DNA from: Lachnospiraceae bacterium NC2004
GTDB taxonomy: Bacteria; Bacillota; Clostridia; Lachnospirales; Lachnospiraceae
Length of the DNA stretch: 64,000 bases
Direction of reading: 5' to 3'
Assembly: GCA_000621905.1 (NCBI GenBank)
Contig: JHXB01000007.1
Span: forward strand, 114,586-178,585
Below the pieces are notes generated by a model. That model did no database searches and had not been told where the DNA came from. It worked only from the letters and a program-made list of their open reading frames with translations. Each line of letters opens with the position of its first letter. Position 1 is the stretch's first letter. A program made the position numbers and the translations under genes. Below, piece after piece: positions 8,776 to 18,120 of this stretch.

Positions 8776-10152
8776 ATGTACACGATGGATTTTACAAAGC
8801 CATGCCATATCCACTTTATAGGAATCGGCGGAATAAGCATGAGCGGATTAGCAGAGATACTTCTAAAGGAGGGCTACACCGTCAGCGGATCTGACAACCA
8901 GGAATCAGATATTGTAGCTTCGTTAAAGAATCAAGGAGTTACAGTTAATATAGGACAGCGAGCAAGCAACATTACAGACGATATTGATGTTGTCTGCTAT
9001 ACGGCAGCTATTCACGAAGACAACGAGGAGTTTGCATTTGCCAAAGGTAAAGGATTGCCAATGCTTTCAAGAGCTGAGCTTCTAGGACAGATAATGAAGC
9101 ATTACAATCAGGCTATCTGTATTGCCGGTACTCATGGCAAGACTACGACAACCTCAATGTTAAGCCATATATTACTCGCTGCAGACACCGATCCAACCAT
9201 AAGTGTCGGCGGTATTTTAAAGGCAATCAACGGCAATATCAGAGTCGGAGGTTCCGACATTTTCTTAACAGAAGCGTGTGAATACACCAACAGCTTCTTG
9301 TCATTTTATCCTACAATCAACGCTATTCTCAACGTTGAGGAAGACCACATGGACTTCTTCAAGGATATTGACGATATAAGGTCAAGCTTTAACAAGTTCG
9401 CTAAGTTACTTCCCGAGAATGGTCTTTTGGTTATCAACAGCGATATCGAGAAGCTTAAGAACATTACCAAGGGTGTTAATGCCAATATCGTAACCTACGG
9501 TACTGATGTTTCTGCGGATTACACTGCTGCCAATATCGAGTACGACGATCAGGGACTTGCAAGCTATGACCTCTATAATAAAGATGACTTTGTAATGCAT
9601 ATTGAGCTTTCTGTTAACGGCGAACACAATGTATATAACTCAATCGCCGCTATCATCATTGCGAAGTCATTAGACATTTCAGACGAGGCTATACTTGCCG
9701 GACTTAAGGCATTTGACGGAACCAAGAGAAGATTTGAGATCAAAGGCAAGTTAGGTGATGTCACTATCGTTGACGACTATGCACATCACCCGACAGAGAT
9801 TAAGGCTACTATTGAAGCATCTACCAGATTTCCACACAATGACACCTGGGTATGCTTCCAGCCACATACATATTCAAGAACCAAGGCTTTCCTTAACGAT
9901 TTTGCCGATGCTTTAAGCCTTTCAGATCACGTTGTCCTGGCTGACATTTATGCCGCAAGAGAGATTGATACCGGAGAGGTTTCGTCTCAGGACATCAAGA
10001 ACCTTCTTGAAGTCAAAGGCGTGGACACCCACTATTTTCCTACGTTTCCGGAGATTGAAGAATTTTTGAAAAAAAATCTTCAAAAAAATGATTTGTTGAT
10101 AACTATGGGGGCCGGAGATATTGTAAAAGTTGGAGAAGACCTCCTTAAATAA
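8776..10152 (+). CDS. murC: UDP-N-acetylmuramate--L-alanine ligase MurC
   Basis: 458 residues. The N-terminal Rossmann segment HFIGIGGISMSGLAEILLKE, the ATP loop AGTHGKTTTTSML, the TEACEY motif and the C-terminal DDYAHHPTEIKATIEA with QPHTYSRTK are all present. MurC adds L-alanine to UDP-MurNAc in peptidoglycan synthesis. The start at 8776 follows a GAAAGG site; ATG 8785 is a near alternative. The gene is followed by a strong terminator, so it is probably monocistronic. Confidence 0.97.
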   Translation: MYTMDFTKPCHIHFIGIGGISMSGLAEILLKEGYTVSGSDNQESDIVASLKNQGVTVNIGQRASNITDDIDVVCYTAAIHEDNEEFAFAKGKGLPMLSRAELLGQIMKHYNQAICIAGTHGKTTTTSMLSHILLAADTDPTISVGGILKAINGNIRVGGSDIFLTEACEYTNSFLSFYPTINAILNVEEDHMDFFKDIDDIRSSFNKFAKLLPENGLLVINSDIEKLKNITKGVNANIVTYGTDVSADYTAANIEYDDQGLASYDLYNKDDFVMHIELSVNGEHNVYNSIAAIIIAKSLDISDEAILAGLKAFDGTKRRFEIKGKLGDVTIVDDYAHHPTEIKATIEASTRFPHNDTWVCFQPHTYSRTKAFLNDFADALSLSDHVVLADIYAAREIDTGEVSSQDIKNLLEVKGVDTHYFPTFPEIEEFLKKNLQKNDLLITMGAGDIVKVGEDLLK

Positions 10153-10166
10153 CACTTGTGAACATT

Positions 10167-10212
10167 ATCCACACATTTATCGACCGTTAACCCTGATAAA
10201 TGTGTGGATTTT
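10167..10212 (+). terminator. Terminator of murC
   Basis: Perfect 15-bp stem: ATCCACACATTTATC (10167-10181) with GATAAATGTGTGGAT (10195-10209), 13-nt loop, followed by TTTA. Confidence 0.85.
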
Positions 10213-10324
10213 ATGATATACCATTTCACTACATTTTCTATCTTATAAACACAATTGACATTTTACACATTTTTTAATGAACACTCACCCGAACTCTTGT
10301 GCGATTTTCAAGCGGTTTTTCTTG

Positions 10325-10333
10325 TGCTATAAT
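10325..10333 (+). promoter_or_regulatory. Extended -10 promoter ahead of the DnaD-like gene
   Basis: TGC followed directly by TATAAT (10328-10333), an extended -10; no good -35 at 17 bp. It lies 44 bp before the start codon of the DnaD-like gene. Confidence 0.6.
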
Positions 10334-10376
10334 TACCTTGCTTTTGAAAAATAACTTAATGTACGAGGTGTTTTGG

Positions 10377-11441
10377 ATGACTTCAATAAAGATATCTAAC
10401 CCATATTCAATAGACTCAATATCGATCAGTAACACCTTTATCGATTATTATATGCCACCTGCTAACGGGGAGTTTGTTAAGGTATATCTGTACCTTTTAA
10501 GAGCTGCTAACTCCAACTACTCGCCTACCATCGCTGACATGGCTGACGCTCTGTCTCATACAGAGTCAGACATTTTAAGGGCGTTAAAGTACTGGGAGAA
10601 GCAGGGGCTTTTTGCATTAATATTTGACGAGACTAACGAGCTTAAGACTATCTCGCTGCTTCCTATCGAGCAGGCTAACCATAGTCATAAGCCTGTCAGA
10701 ACTGTTGAGACCGGCAGCAGGATTACATTTGCCAAGGAGGAAGTTAAGCCTTCAGGTGATGTTATTCGCATGCCAATGCCTATGCCTCAATATGACCCTA
10801 AGATTGTTGAGGAGGCTATAAACGCATCTGATGACGACGAGATGAACTTGCTTATGTATGAGGCTGAGTCACTGTTCGGGGTGGTTCCTAAGAGCATGAC
10901 CACTACTCTATTTTATTTGTATAACGATCTCGGTATGTCTTCGGATCTTATTGCATTTGCAATAGAACACTGCGCAGAGGCAGGTAAGAAGAACGAGAAG
11001 TACTTTAGAAAGATGACTCTCGGTTGGTATAATGACGGAATTAAAACGAGGGCTGAGGCTAAGCAAATGCTTGGTGACCGCTCAGAAGCCACCCAGGCTG
11101 TTATGAAAGCTTTGGGCCTTAACTCATGGGGCGATGAGGCCAGAGTGTCTCTTAGCGTATGGCAGAAGGATTACAACATGCCTCTTAACCTTATTGTCGA
11201 AGCATGTAACAGAGCTTACTCGGCTACAGGCGGCAAGAACGCTTTAAAATACGCACAGAAAGTCATAGAAGCGTGGAATTCTAAGGACGTTCACACCATA
11301 GAAGACCTTAAGGATTATGATGCGCTTTACCAGGCAACCAAGAAGCACAACGCCAGAGCGAGCATGTCTCCTTCCAAGAAGGCATTTAACAATTATGACC
11401 ATGGCGAAGGCGTAGATTATGATGCTCTGCTTAGCAACTAA
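10377..11441 (+). CDS. DnaD/DnaB-type replication initiation protein
   Basis: 354 residues from ATG 10377 (MTSIKISNPYSIDSISISNT), preceded by GAGGTG at 6-bp spacing. The N-terminal half resembles the winged helix of DnaD (VKVYLYLLRAANSN, then IADMADALSHTESDILRALKYWEKQGL). The C-terminal part has two DnaB_2-type helical units ending in segments such as FRKMTLGWYNDGIKTRAEAK and GKNALKYAQKVIEAWNSKDV. In Firmicutes such proteins help load the replicative helicase. The helicase-loader ATPase DnaI follows 18 bp downstream, which supports the role. Confidence 0.88.
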   Translation: MTSIKISNPYSIDSISISNTFIDYYMPPANGEFVKVYLYLLRAANSNYSPTIADMADALSHTESDILRALKYWEKQGLFALIFDETNELKTISLLPIEQANHSHKPVRTVETGSRITFAKEEVKPSGDVIRMPMPMPQYDPKIVEEAINASDDDEMNLLMYEAESLFGVVPKSMTTTLFYLYNDLGMSSDLIAFAIEHCAEAGKKNEKYFRKMTLGWYNDGIKTRAEAKQMLGDRSEATQAVMKALGLNSWGDEARVSLSVWQKDYNMPLNLIVEACNRAYSATGGKNALKYAQKVIEAWNSKDVHTIEDLKDYDALYQATKKHNARASMSPSKKAFNNYDHGEGVDYDALLSN

Positions 11442-11459
11442 TATTAAGAGGTATTTACT

Positions 11460-12416
11460 GTGACTGACGCTTATTTGATTGACGAGATTTATAAAGAGAG
11501 AATATTAGAAAATCAGCGAATCCTTGACAAGAGGGTTAATGACACTTATGACAAGTACCCGTTGCTTAAGGAGCTTGACGATAAGATAAGTTCTAAGATT
11601 ATCGCAGACACACTTAAGAAGATTGGAGCATCCGCCGCTTCTTCTGACGGTGCCAGCCTAGAGGAACTTAAAGCCAAAAGGCTTTCTTATCTTAAAGAAA
11701 TCGGCATTGATGATAACTACTTAACTTCTTATTATCATTGTGACAAATGCAGAGACACCGGATATCTTGAAAACGGAACCCTTTGCACCTGCTTTATCAA
11801 GCTTAAAGCCGAACTTATGATTAAGCGATCTCCTATCAGGGACAGGATTGGCAAGGATACATTTTCAAACTTCACATTTGATTATTACAGTGATAAGGCT
11901 AATGATAACGGCATTTCTCCAAAAGATGCGGCTAAAGCTGCTTATGACGAGGCGGTTTCATTTGTCAAAGGATACCCTTCTAATGAGAATATGCTGATTA
12001 CAGGACCTACGGGAGTTGGTAAAACTTACCTCACGACCGCTATTGTAAGCGAGCTTATAAAGGATGCACACATGGTGTGTTACCTGCCTGCAGCGGATTT
12101 GTTCGAGATTATGGGCGATCACACATTTAACAGACCATCGTCCGGCGATATCTCTTACAAAGATATTGTTAACAGTAAGGTTTTGATCATCGACGATCTC
12201 GGAACTGAATTAAACTCAGGTTTTGTTGATTCGACACTTTTTAGCCTTATCAACAACAGGCTTAATCAGGGCTTAAGCACAATTATTTCAACCAATTTGG
12301 GTATCAACCAGATTGGCGAGAATTACTCTTCGAGAATCGCATCGAGGATTTTTGAAAACTACAGAGTTATCAAGCTTTTTGGAAATGATATAAGATTAGT
12401 CAAAAGAAATTTTTAA
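11460..12416 (+). CDS. Helicase loader ATPase, DnaI/DnaC-like
   Basis: 318 residues. The middle holds a zinc-ribbon-like CDKCRDTGYLENGTLCTC, followed by an AAA+ domain with Walker A GPTGVGKTYL, Walker B VLIIDDLGTE, and the sensor region STNLGINQIGENYSSRIASR with an arginine-finger-type SRI. It is the loader of DnaB-type helicase. The start is a GTG at 11460, chosen because AAGAGG lies 8 bp upstream. Operon with the DnaD-like gene. Confidence 0.92.
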   Translation: MTDAYLIDEIYKERILENQRILDKRVNDTYDKYPLLKELDDKISSKIIADTLKKIGASAASSDGASLEELKAKRLSYLKEIGIDDNYLTSYYHCDKCRDTGYLENGTLCTCFIKLKAELMIKRSPIRDRIGKDTFSNFTFDYYSDKANDNGISPKDAAKAAYDEAVSFVKGYPSNENMLITGPTGVGKTYLTTAIVSELIKDAHMVCYLPAADLFEIMGDHTFNRPSSGDISYKDIVNSKVLIIDDLGTELNSGFVDSTLFSLINNRLNQGLSTIISTNLGINQIGENYSSRIASRIFENYRVIKLFGNDIRLVKRNF

Positions 12417-12530
12417 TTCTGTACAATATTTCTATTGACTTATCATTTCAATAAGTTAAGATATGATATGGCTTTGAGATTTATATCTCTTTAACAACAT
12501 ATAATTCATATAATTACGGAGGATGAAAAC

Positions 12531-13715
12531 ATGCCAAAAGACACACATTTGCAGACTATTCCTGTCGGAAGACTCGAAATTGTTGCACATAAGAGTCACA
12601 AAGAGCTTGGAGAGATGGTAGACAAGTACTTGGTTCAGTGGAGAAAGGAACGCCAAAACGAGAACAAGTCTACTGTAGCCTTTCATGGATATGAGAGAGA
12701 TACCTACCTTTTAGACGCTGACTGCCCACGTTTCGGTTCAGGCGAGGCCAAGGGTGTTATTCACGAGTCAGTCAGAGGTTGCGATCTTTACATTTTAGTA
12801 GATGTTACCAACTACAGCATCAAGTATAAGCTCTGTGGTATGGAGAATTCAATGTCTCCGGATGATCATTTCTCAGATGTTAAGCGTATTATTGCTGCAG
12901 CAGCAGGTAAACCTCGTAAGATTACTGTTATCATGCCTTTCTTATACGAGAGCAGACAGCACAGAAGAACAAGCCGCGAGTCTTTAGACGCTGCTAACGC
13001 TCTTCAGGAGCTTACTGCAATGGGCGTTGACAACATTATAACATTTGACGCACATGACCCTCGTGTACAGAACGCTATACCAAGCAGCGGTTTTGAAAAT
13101 ATCATGCCTACATATCAGTTTATCAAGGCATTACTTAGATCTACCAACGACCTTAAGTTAGACAAGGATCACCTTATGGTAATAAGCCCGGATGAGGGAG
13201 CTATGGGTAGAGCAATCTACTTCGCTAACGTCCTCGGCATCAATGTTGGTATGTTCTACAAGAGAAGAGATTACACGACTATCGTCAATGGTAAGAATCC
13301 TATTATCGCTCATGAGTACTTGGGTGACGACCTTACCGGCAAAGATGTATTGATTGTCGATGATATGATTTCATCAGGCGAGAGTATGATAGATGTTGCA
13401 AGAGAACTCAAGAGAAGAAATGCTAATCGTGTTTACGCAATATCAACATTTGGTCTCTTCACTAATGGCCTTGGCGTATTTGACAAATGTGTGGAAGAGG
13501 GAATTATCGAAAAGGTTATCACAACCAATCTTGTATATCAGAAGCCTGAGTTATTCGAGAGAGACTGGTATGTGAGCGCAGATCTTAGCAAGTACATCGC
13601 GCTTATCATCGACAACTTGAACCATGACGCTTCAATAAGTAACCTTCTTAGCCCAACCGAGCGTATCCAGAAACGTATCGAGCAGTACAACAAGAATGGC
13701 GGTTACATCGATTAA
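12531..13715 (+). CDS. prs: Ribose-phosphate pyrophosphokinase (PRPP synthetase)
   Basis: 394 residues. The PRPP-binding loop VLIVDDMISSGESMIDVARE, the flexible-loop region ESRQHRRTSRESLDAANALQ, FDAHDPRVQNAIPS and MVISPDEGAMGRAIYFANVL identify a PRPP synthetase. At 394 aa it is longer than the classical 310-320-aa enzyme, with an extended N-terminus; this long variant is what I expect in Lachnospiraceae. It makes PRPP from ribose-5-phosphate and ATP for nucleotide, His and Trp synthesis. ACGGAGG lies ahead of ATG 12531. A TTGACT box occurs at 12435-12440 but no well-spaced -10. Confidence 0.93.
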   Translation: MPKDTHLQTIPVGRLEIVAHKSHKELGEMVDKYLVQWRKERQNENKSTVAFHGYERDTYLLDADCPRFGSGEAKGVIHESVRGCDLYILVDVTNYSIKYKLCGMENSMSPDDHFSDVKRIIAAAAGKPRKITVIMPFLYESRQHRRTSRESLDAANALQELTAMGVDNIITFDAHDPRVQNAIPSSGFENIMPTYQFIKALLRSTNDLKLDKDHLMVISPDEGAMGRAIYFANVLGINVGMFYKRRDYTTIVNGKNPIIAHEYLGDDLTGKDVLIVDDMISSGESMIDVARELKRRNANRVYAISTFGLFTNGLGVFDKCVEEGIIEKVITTNLVYQKPELFERDWYVSADLSKYIALIIDNLNHDASISNLLSPTERIQKRIEQYNKNGGYID

Positions 13716-13726
13716 TAGAATATAAC

Positions 13727-13763
13727 TAACTTACCAGTGGGGACAGGCCCCACTGGTAAATTA
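13727..13763. repeat. Palindromic dispersed repeat, copy 2
   Basis: TAACTTACCAGTGGGG, then ACAG, then CCCCACTGGTAAATTA-like arm (GGCCCCACTGG). Same family as 266-306. It lies between the prs stop and the terminator hairpin that follows. Confidence 0.88.
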
Positions 13764-13774
13764 ATTTAACTAAT

Positions 13775-13804
13775 AAAAACGTATGGCTTTCGCCATACGC
13801 TTTT
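13775..13804. terminator. Bidirectional terminator between prs and the PBP1A gene
   Basis: Stem CGTATGGC (13780-13787) with GCCATACG (13792-13799), loop TTTC, A-run on the left and T-run on the right. It serves the convergent prs (+) and PBP (-) genes. Confidence 0.88.
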
Positions 13805-13812
13805 ATTGTATC

Positions 13813-16053
13813 TTATTCAGCCGGTTGCTCTACCGGATCCGAAGGTTCGCTAGGAGTATCATCCTTCTTAGGATTCTCCGGAGCTGGTGGCGCCTCGGTA
13901 ACTACCGGTTCCTCAGGAGTATCAGGTTCCTCCGGATCGACCACATCGATAGGATCATCCACATCTACATCATCTACATCATCATCATCATTGTTCTTAG
14001 GAGCGGTGATGACGGCATCGTCGTCCTTATCCTTCTTCTTGTAATCTTTGGTGCTCTTCTTTTTCTGGTAAGCATCCCAGTCCAAAGGCTCAAGGTCCTT
14101 ATGAATCTCTTCCATAAATGGCTTCCAGATACTTAACGGATATGTAGCTCCGTAAAGGTTAGGAATCTTCTTAGGATTGTCGCAGCCTACCCATACACAG
14201 GTCGTGTAATACTTAGTAAATCCACAGAACCAGCCATCCTTCATATCATCAGTTGTTCCGGTCTTACCTGCACAAGGCATTCTGTTGCTCAATGCGTTAC
14301 CTGCAGCAGTACCGCGAATTAATACGCCCTTAAGAATATCGACCATCATAAGAGCTGCGTTCTTCTTGTATATCTCTGTCTCTTCCTGCTCATCCGATAC
14401 AATAACCTCTCCGTTTGAATCAGTTATTGTAACGATACAAGTAGGCTCACGATATTTACCTTCATTGGCAATGGTACAATAAGCGGAAGCCTGCTCTAAT
14501 GTATTGGTACCATATGTAAATCCACCGACAGCAGTAGCCATAACATAGTCAGTGCTTGCAATCTTGTTGTAATGCATATTAAGAAGGTACTGAATACCAC
14601 GCTCAGGAGTTACATCCTTGTAAACCTGCCATGCAACTGTATTGAGCGAAGCCTCAACAGCATTTCTTAACTTCATCTTACCTCTATATCCGCCGCTCGA
14701 GTTCTTAGGCGCATCCTTCTCCTTAAGTTGCTTATCGACAACTATGGTATCAGGTGTATATCCTCTCTCAAGCGCAGGAGTGTAGACAATAACAGGCTTT
14801 ATCGAACTTCCCGGCTGTCTGTAACTCTGGAAAGCTCTGTTAAGAGTATATCCTTCAAGCTTCTGACTACGACCACCGACAATAGCAACAACCCTTCCAG
14901 TAGAGTTATCAATACAGGTCGCTGTAGCTTGCATGTCATATACCTTCTCCTCATCACCGTATGTATCGGTAAATGGTGCCATCTTCTCATCAACGGTGGC
15001 CTGCAACAGCTTCTGTTTGGCAGGATCTATAGAGGTATAGATACGATAACCGTTGGTGTAAAGTGAAGCCTGACACTGGTTATAAATCTCATTGTACTCT
15101 GAGTTGTACAAATCCTTCTCTACATCTGAGTCAAATGAATACTTAAATTCAAAGCCTCTAACCTTCATGAGAGACTTGGTAGCGCAATCCATAACAAATG
15201 AATCAACGCTGTTAACCTTAACTTTCTTCTTCTTCTTGAGCTTAATCTCCTCTGTAACAGCCTGATCATACTGGTCTTTAGTTATATAGCCATCCTTAAG
15301 CATCGCCTTTAGGATGAGATCCCTTCTCATCAAAGTATTGTCTTTGTTGGTGTAAGGGTTAAACTCCTCAGGGCTGTTAGGAATAGCACAAAGAAACGCT
15401 ATCTGAGAAAGTGTAAGCGAACTTGCGCTCTTTCTGAAATATCCGTTAGCCGCTGCTTGAATACCGTAGTAACCATTGGCAAAGTTAATATCATTGATAT
15501 AATACTCTAAAAGCTCGTCCTTGCTGTACTTCTTCTCAATACCTACAGAGATAAACGCCTCTTTAATCTTACGCTCATAACTCTGGTCAGTATAGTCAAG
15601 GTAGGTAAGCTTGACAAGCTGCTGAGTAATGGTAGAACCACCCTGTGAAATACCACCGCCTCGCACATTGGCTACTAACGCACCCGCTATACGCCTTACA
15701 TCAATACCATTGTGCTGATAGAACTTCTTGTCCTCTATTGCAACAAATGCATTCTTAACATCTTCAGGAATGCTGCCGGAATCAAGATAGTATGTATCTC
15801 TCTCTCCTTTAAGAGTCTTAAGAAGATCGCCCTTGGCGTCATACACAAGACTTGTCTCCGAAGTCTTAAAGTCATCCTCGGTCGAACCCTCTACGACAGT
15901 CTGAGCGTCAGCATATAAAGACAACACCTTCTGTCCATACTTGGCATATATAGCCATTGCAACTGCAACACACGCCATAAACGCCACAATAAAAAATGTC
16001 TGAAACAGCAAGGTAAGTACCTTGAATTTCTTTCTTCTCTTCTTCTTAGCCAT
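13813..16053 (-). CDS. Class A penicillin-binding protein (PBP1A type)
   Basis: 746 residues. A basic N-terminus (MAKKKRRKKFK) and one membrane helix (about 15-40) precede a glycosyltransferase-51 domain (AIEDKKFYQHNGID, GGSTITQQLVKL, KYSKDELLEYYIN) and a transpeptidase domain with SxxK in PGSSIKPV, SxN in EASLNTV and KTG in AGKTGTTDDMKDGWF. The C-terminal 90 residues are an acidic Asp/Pro/Glu-rich tail (low complexity, encoded by ATC/GAT repeats). It polymerises and crosslinks peptidoglycan at the outer membrane face. GAGGTG precedes ATG 16053. Confidence 0.95.
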   Translation of the reverse strand: MAKKKRRKKFKVLTLLFQTFFIVAFMACVAVAMAIYAKYGQKVLSLYADAQTVVEGSTEDDFKTSETSLVYDAKGDLLKTLKGERDTYYLDSGSIPEDVKNAFVAIEDKKFYQHNGIDVRRIAGALVANVRGGGISQGGSTITQQLVKLTYLDYTDQSYERKIKEAFISVGIEKKYSKDELLEYYINDINFANGYYGIQAAANGYFRKSASSLTLSQIAFLCAIPNSPEEFNPYTNKDNTLMRRDLILKAMLKDGYITKDQYDQAVTEEIKLKKKKKVKVNSVDSFVMDCATKSLMKVRGFEFKYSFDSDVEKDLYNSEYNEIYNQCQASLYTNGYRIYTSIDPAKQKLLQATVDEKMAPFTDTYGDEEKVYDMQATATCIDNSTGRVVAIVGGRSQKLEGYTLNRAFQSYRQPGSSIKPVIVYTPALERGYTPDTIVVDKQLKEKDAPKNSSGGYRGKMKLRNAVEASLNTVAWQVYKDVTPERGIQYLLNMHYNKIASTDYVMATAVGGFTYGTNTLEQASAYCTIANEGKYREPTCIVTITDSNGEVIVSDEQEETEIYKKNAALMMVDILKGVLIRGTAAGNALSNRMPCAGKTGTTDDMKDGWFCGFTKYYTTCVWVGCDNPKKIPNLYGATYPLSIWKPFMEEIHKDLEPLDWDAYQKKKSTKDYKKKDKDDDAVITAPKNNDDDDVDDVDVDDPIDVVDPEEPDTPEEPVVTEAPPAPENPKKDDTPSEPSDPVEQPAE

Positions 16054-16205
16054 GAAATCACCTCAATAATATATATACTATAATATGTAGTTTTATGCAA
16101 ATTTCAGCAAATGCCCTATTATGTTCTACCACAATATATAGTCCCTAGTCAACTTATGAAACACATTTCTTTGTGAATTTTTTAAAAAAATATTGATTAT
16201 TAGTC

Positions 16206-16234
16206 TTGAAAAGCGTAACCTTGTATGCTATAAT
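16206..16234 (+). promoter_or_regulatory. Strong sigma-A promoter of a candidate small RNA
   Basis: TTGAAA (16206-16211), exactly 17 bp, then TATAAT (16229-16234) with an extended TGC. There is no + strand gene downstream; the only thing it can drive is the short stretch ending in the hairpin at 16319-16355. Confidence 0.8.
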
Positions 16235-16240
16235 CAGTTC

Positions 16241-16360
16241 ATAAGTTAATAAGCTAATCACAACAAATACTCTTTAGTTCGCATGTTCTAAAGGTATTTG
16301 CTCCCTATTAGATAGATGAAAAGCCACTCTCCCCCCCGCTAATAGAGTGGTTTTTCTATT
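16241..16360 (+). ncRNA. Candidate small RNA with C-rich terminator loop
   Basis: About 120 nt between the promoter at 16206-16234 and a terminator. Hairpin 1: CAAATAC and CTTTAG (16264-16277) pair with CTAAAG and GTATTTG (16288-16300), a 13-bp stem with one bulged T. Terminator: CCACTCT (16324-16330) with AGAGTGG (16344-16350) then TTTTT; its 13-nt loop starts with seven Cs. CTATTAG (16305-16311) can alternatively pair with CTAATAG (16339-16345). C-rich loops in Firmicute sRNAs often target G-rich ribosome sites. No RNA family recognised; no good ORF inside. The interval 16054-16410 otherwise holds only this and a hairpin at 16377. Confidence 0.6.
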
Positions 16361-16376
16361 TTTTCAAAAACTCATT

Positions 16377-16401
16377 AAAGGCTGTCGGTAAGACAGCCTT
16401 T
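16377..16401. terminator. Short hairpin beyond the 16411-16887 gene
   Basis: AAAGGCTGTC paired with GACAGCCTTT, 5-nt loop. It lies just past the stop of the minus-strand gene; the T-run is short on either side, so termination strength is uncertain. Confidence 0.6.
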
Positions 16402-16410
16402 TGTTATCTC

Positions 16411-16887
16411 TTATTTAGCCAGACCCTCTATAAACTCTAGTAGTCTGAGTCTTGAAGCTTTAGAAGTAATCATAGACAACATGTAAATGATGGCACACAA
16501 AAGCCAGAATCCTATGATGCAAGTATATACAACACCATTAAAGTCAGCGTTGATAAGTGCCAGTGCTACAAGCAATGTAGCAACTATGAGCAGTGTGGAT
16601 GAGAATATAATCGCACCCTTAAACTTCTTGAAACGATACCTAAGCCTCGTCTTACCATCATCTGTACCTTCAATATCTGCATTCATAACAGTCAGATACT
16701 TGATGGTAAACATATATGCCGGCTTAAAAATGATGTAGAACTTCTTAGCTCCAACCTTACCCATGAAAATGCCACGTTCCTTATTGGCCTTAACATTGTC
16801 CTTACAGTCATCAATTACACTGTCTTTTATCTTAGCATGTAGCTCCTCAACACCGATGTCGAGAACCTCCTCATACATATCACGCAA
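16411..16887 (-). CDS. Small membrane protein of unknown function
   Basis: 158 residues: a charged N-terminal part of about 90 residues (IKDSVIDDCKDNVKANKERG) and two hydrophobic helices near residues 92-112 and 118-140, then a short basic tail. I recognise no family. The start is uncertain: a TTG at 16887 has an AGAAGTGA site at good spacing, while an ATG lies 9 bp further in at 16878 with none. It follows the degenerate AAA+ gene by 26 bp on the same strand, so the two are probably co-transcribed. Confidence 0.7.
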   Translation of the reverse strand: MRDMYEEVLDIGVEELHAKIKDSVIDDCKDNVKANKERGIFMGKVGAKKFYIIFKPAYMFTIKYLTVMNADIEGTDDGKTRLRYRFKKFKGAIIFSSTLLIVATLLVALALINADFNGVVYTCIIGFWLLCAIIYMLSMITSKASRLRLLEFIEGLAK

Positions 16888-16913
16888 AACTATTCACTTC
16901 TTTCGTTGTTATC

Positions 16914-18002
16914 TTATGCCCATCCTTCAAGGTCGTCAGCGTGAATAATCATGCTGTTACCATTGTTGATAGCGTTATTAAGCATCTTGCGATACATCAT
17001 CTCATACGCAATCTTACGCATGGTTCTAAGTCCATAGAAGTCTCCCTTGCTCTTCTCGTCAAGAACCTTCTTATTGAACTCATCCTTGGCATCATCAGAT
17101 ACCGAAAAACCGTACTTGCCAAGAGGCTGCGATACAAATTCAAAGTATTCCTTGTAAGTAAACTGAGGAAATACAACGCTCTTGGTGTAAAGTGCATCAC
17201 TTAGAACCTGATAAACCCTTGATAATAAAGGCTCTTCAGTGTAATGGATACGGAACACATAAATATAATCCTTCTGGATCGAGCGAAGCTTTCTCAAAAA
17301 TCTCTTGAAGTTAGGCTCATCTAAATGCTCAACCCACTGACTTATATCAAAGCTTATAAGCTTATTTCTAAACTTACCGATTGCATTGTACTGAAGCCAT
17401 GGATCCTTGTCGTTATATTCAACTACAGTCTCAATAACTCTTGAATCATCAGTAAACTCAAACAATTCAAGACTCTCTACAAGATTGGCAAATATATTGA
17501 GGTACGTAGTATATCCACAACCCTCATCAACCGAAAAGAGATATGCTCTTGAGTTAAATATACGCTGAACGCCAAGAGATGTAACCTGTGGCGCTATAGT
17601 GTTAATCTCATGAAGAAGTTCCTTATATGGCGCACATGAAAGAAGACTGTCAACCTTAGGCTGAATCGCTGCAAGCATCTCTGCTTTCTTGACCTCTTCC
17701 GCCTCTTCCTTCTCCATAATCTTCTCGTAGCGAATGTTAGCTTCCCTAGATCCTTTACCAATCTGGAACTCGTCCTCCAACACCTGCCACAACTTCATCT
17801 CAAAGACTTCATAATCAATCTCATCAAAAATGAGCATAAGGTTACAGTCTGTATAACCTGAATCCAACGTCTTGATGTTCCCGCTAGGACCAATTATCTG
17901 CTGAACACACTCCCTCAAATGGTTGATTGGATTCTTACCCATCGTGTTCTCGCGGGTCATGACCCAATCTCTAGCAAATTCCGCACGAAAATGTACTTTC
18001 AT
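16914..18002 (-). CDS. Degenerate AAA+ (CbxX/SpoVK-like) protein lacking the Walker A lysine
   Basis: 362 residues. The C-terminal 210 residues follow the order of a CbxX/SpoVK-type AAA+ domain: a strand plus loop YLFSVDEGCGYTTYLNIFAN where Walker A (GPPGTGKT) would be, with Thr in place of the Lys (residues 161-166 are G C G Y T T); KLISFDISQW in the Walker B position; YIYVFRIHYTEE in the sensor-1 position; FPQFTYKEYFEFV, and the closing helical lid with YGLRTMRKIAYEMMYRK. The N-terminal 110 residues are unassigned. It is probably unable to bind or hydrolyse ATP normally. TGGAGG precedes ATG 18002. Family assignment is by eye from the motif order. Confidence 0.5.
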   Translation of the reverse strand: MKVHFRAEFARDWVMTRENTMGKNPINHLRECVQQIIGPSGNIKTLDSGYTDCNLMLIFDEIDYEVFEMKLWQVLEDEFQIGKGSREANIRYEKIMEKEEAEEVKKAEMLAAIQPKVDSLLSCAPYKELLHEINTIAPQVTSLGVQRIFNSRAYLFSVDEGCGYTTYLNIFANLVESLELFEFTDDSRVIETVVEYNDKDPWLQYNAIGKFRNKLISFDISQWVEHLDEPNFKRFLRKLRSIQKDYIYVFRIHYTEEPLLSRVYQVLSDALYTKSVVFPQFTYKEYFEFVSQPLGKYGFSVSDDAKDEFNKKVLDEKSKGDFYGLRTMRKIAYEMMYRKMLNNAINNGNSMIIHADDLEGWA

Positions 18003-18120
18003 AATCAGCCTCCATCCATAACAATAATGTTATTTATAACTTTTCCCCGATATACTGATTATATCCTATTTTCAATAAAAATACTACAACAAAATACCTT
18101 TTTAATAATATTGTAATATA

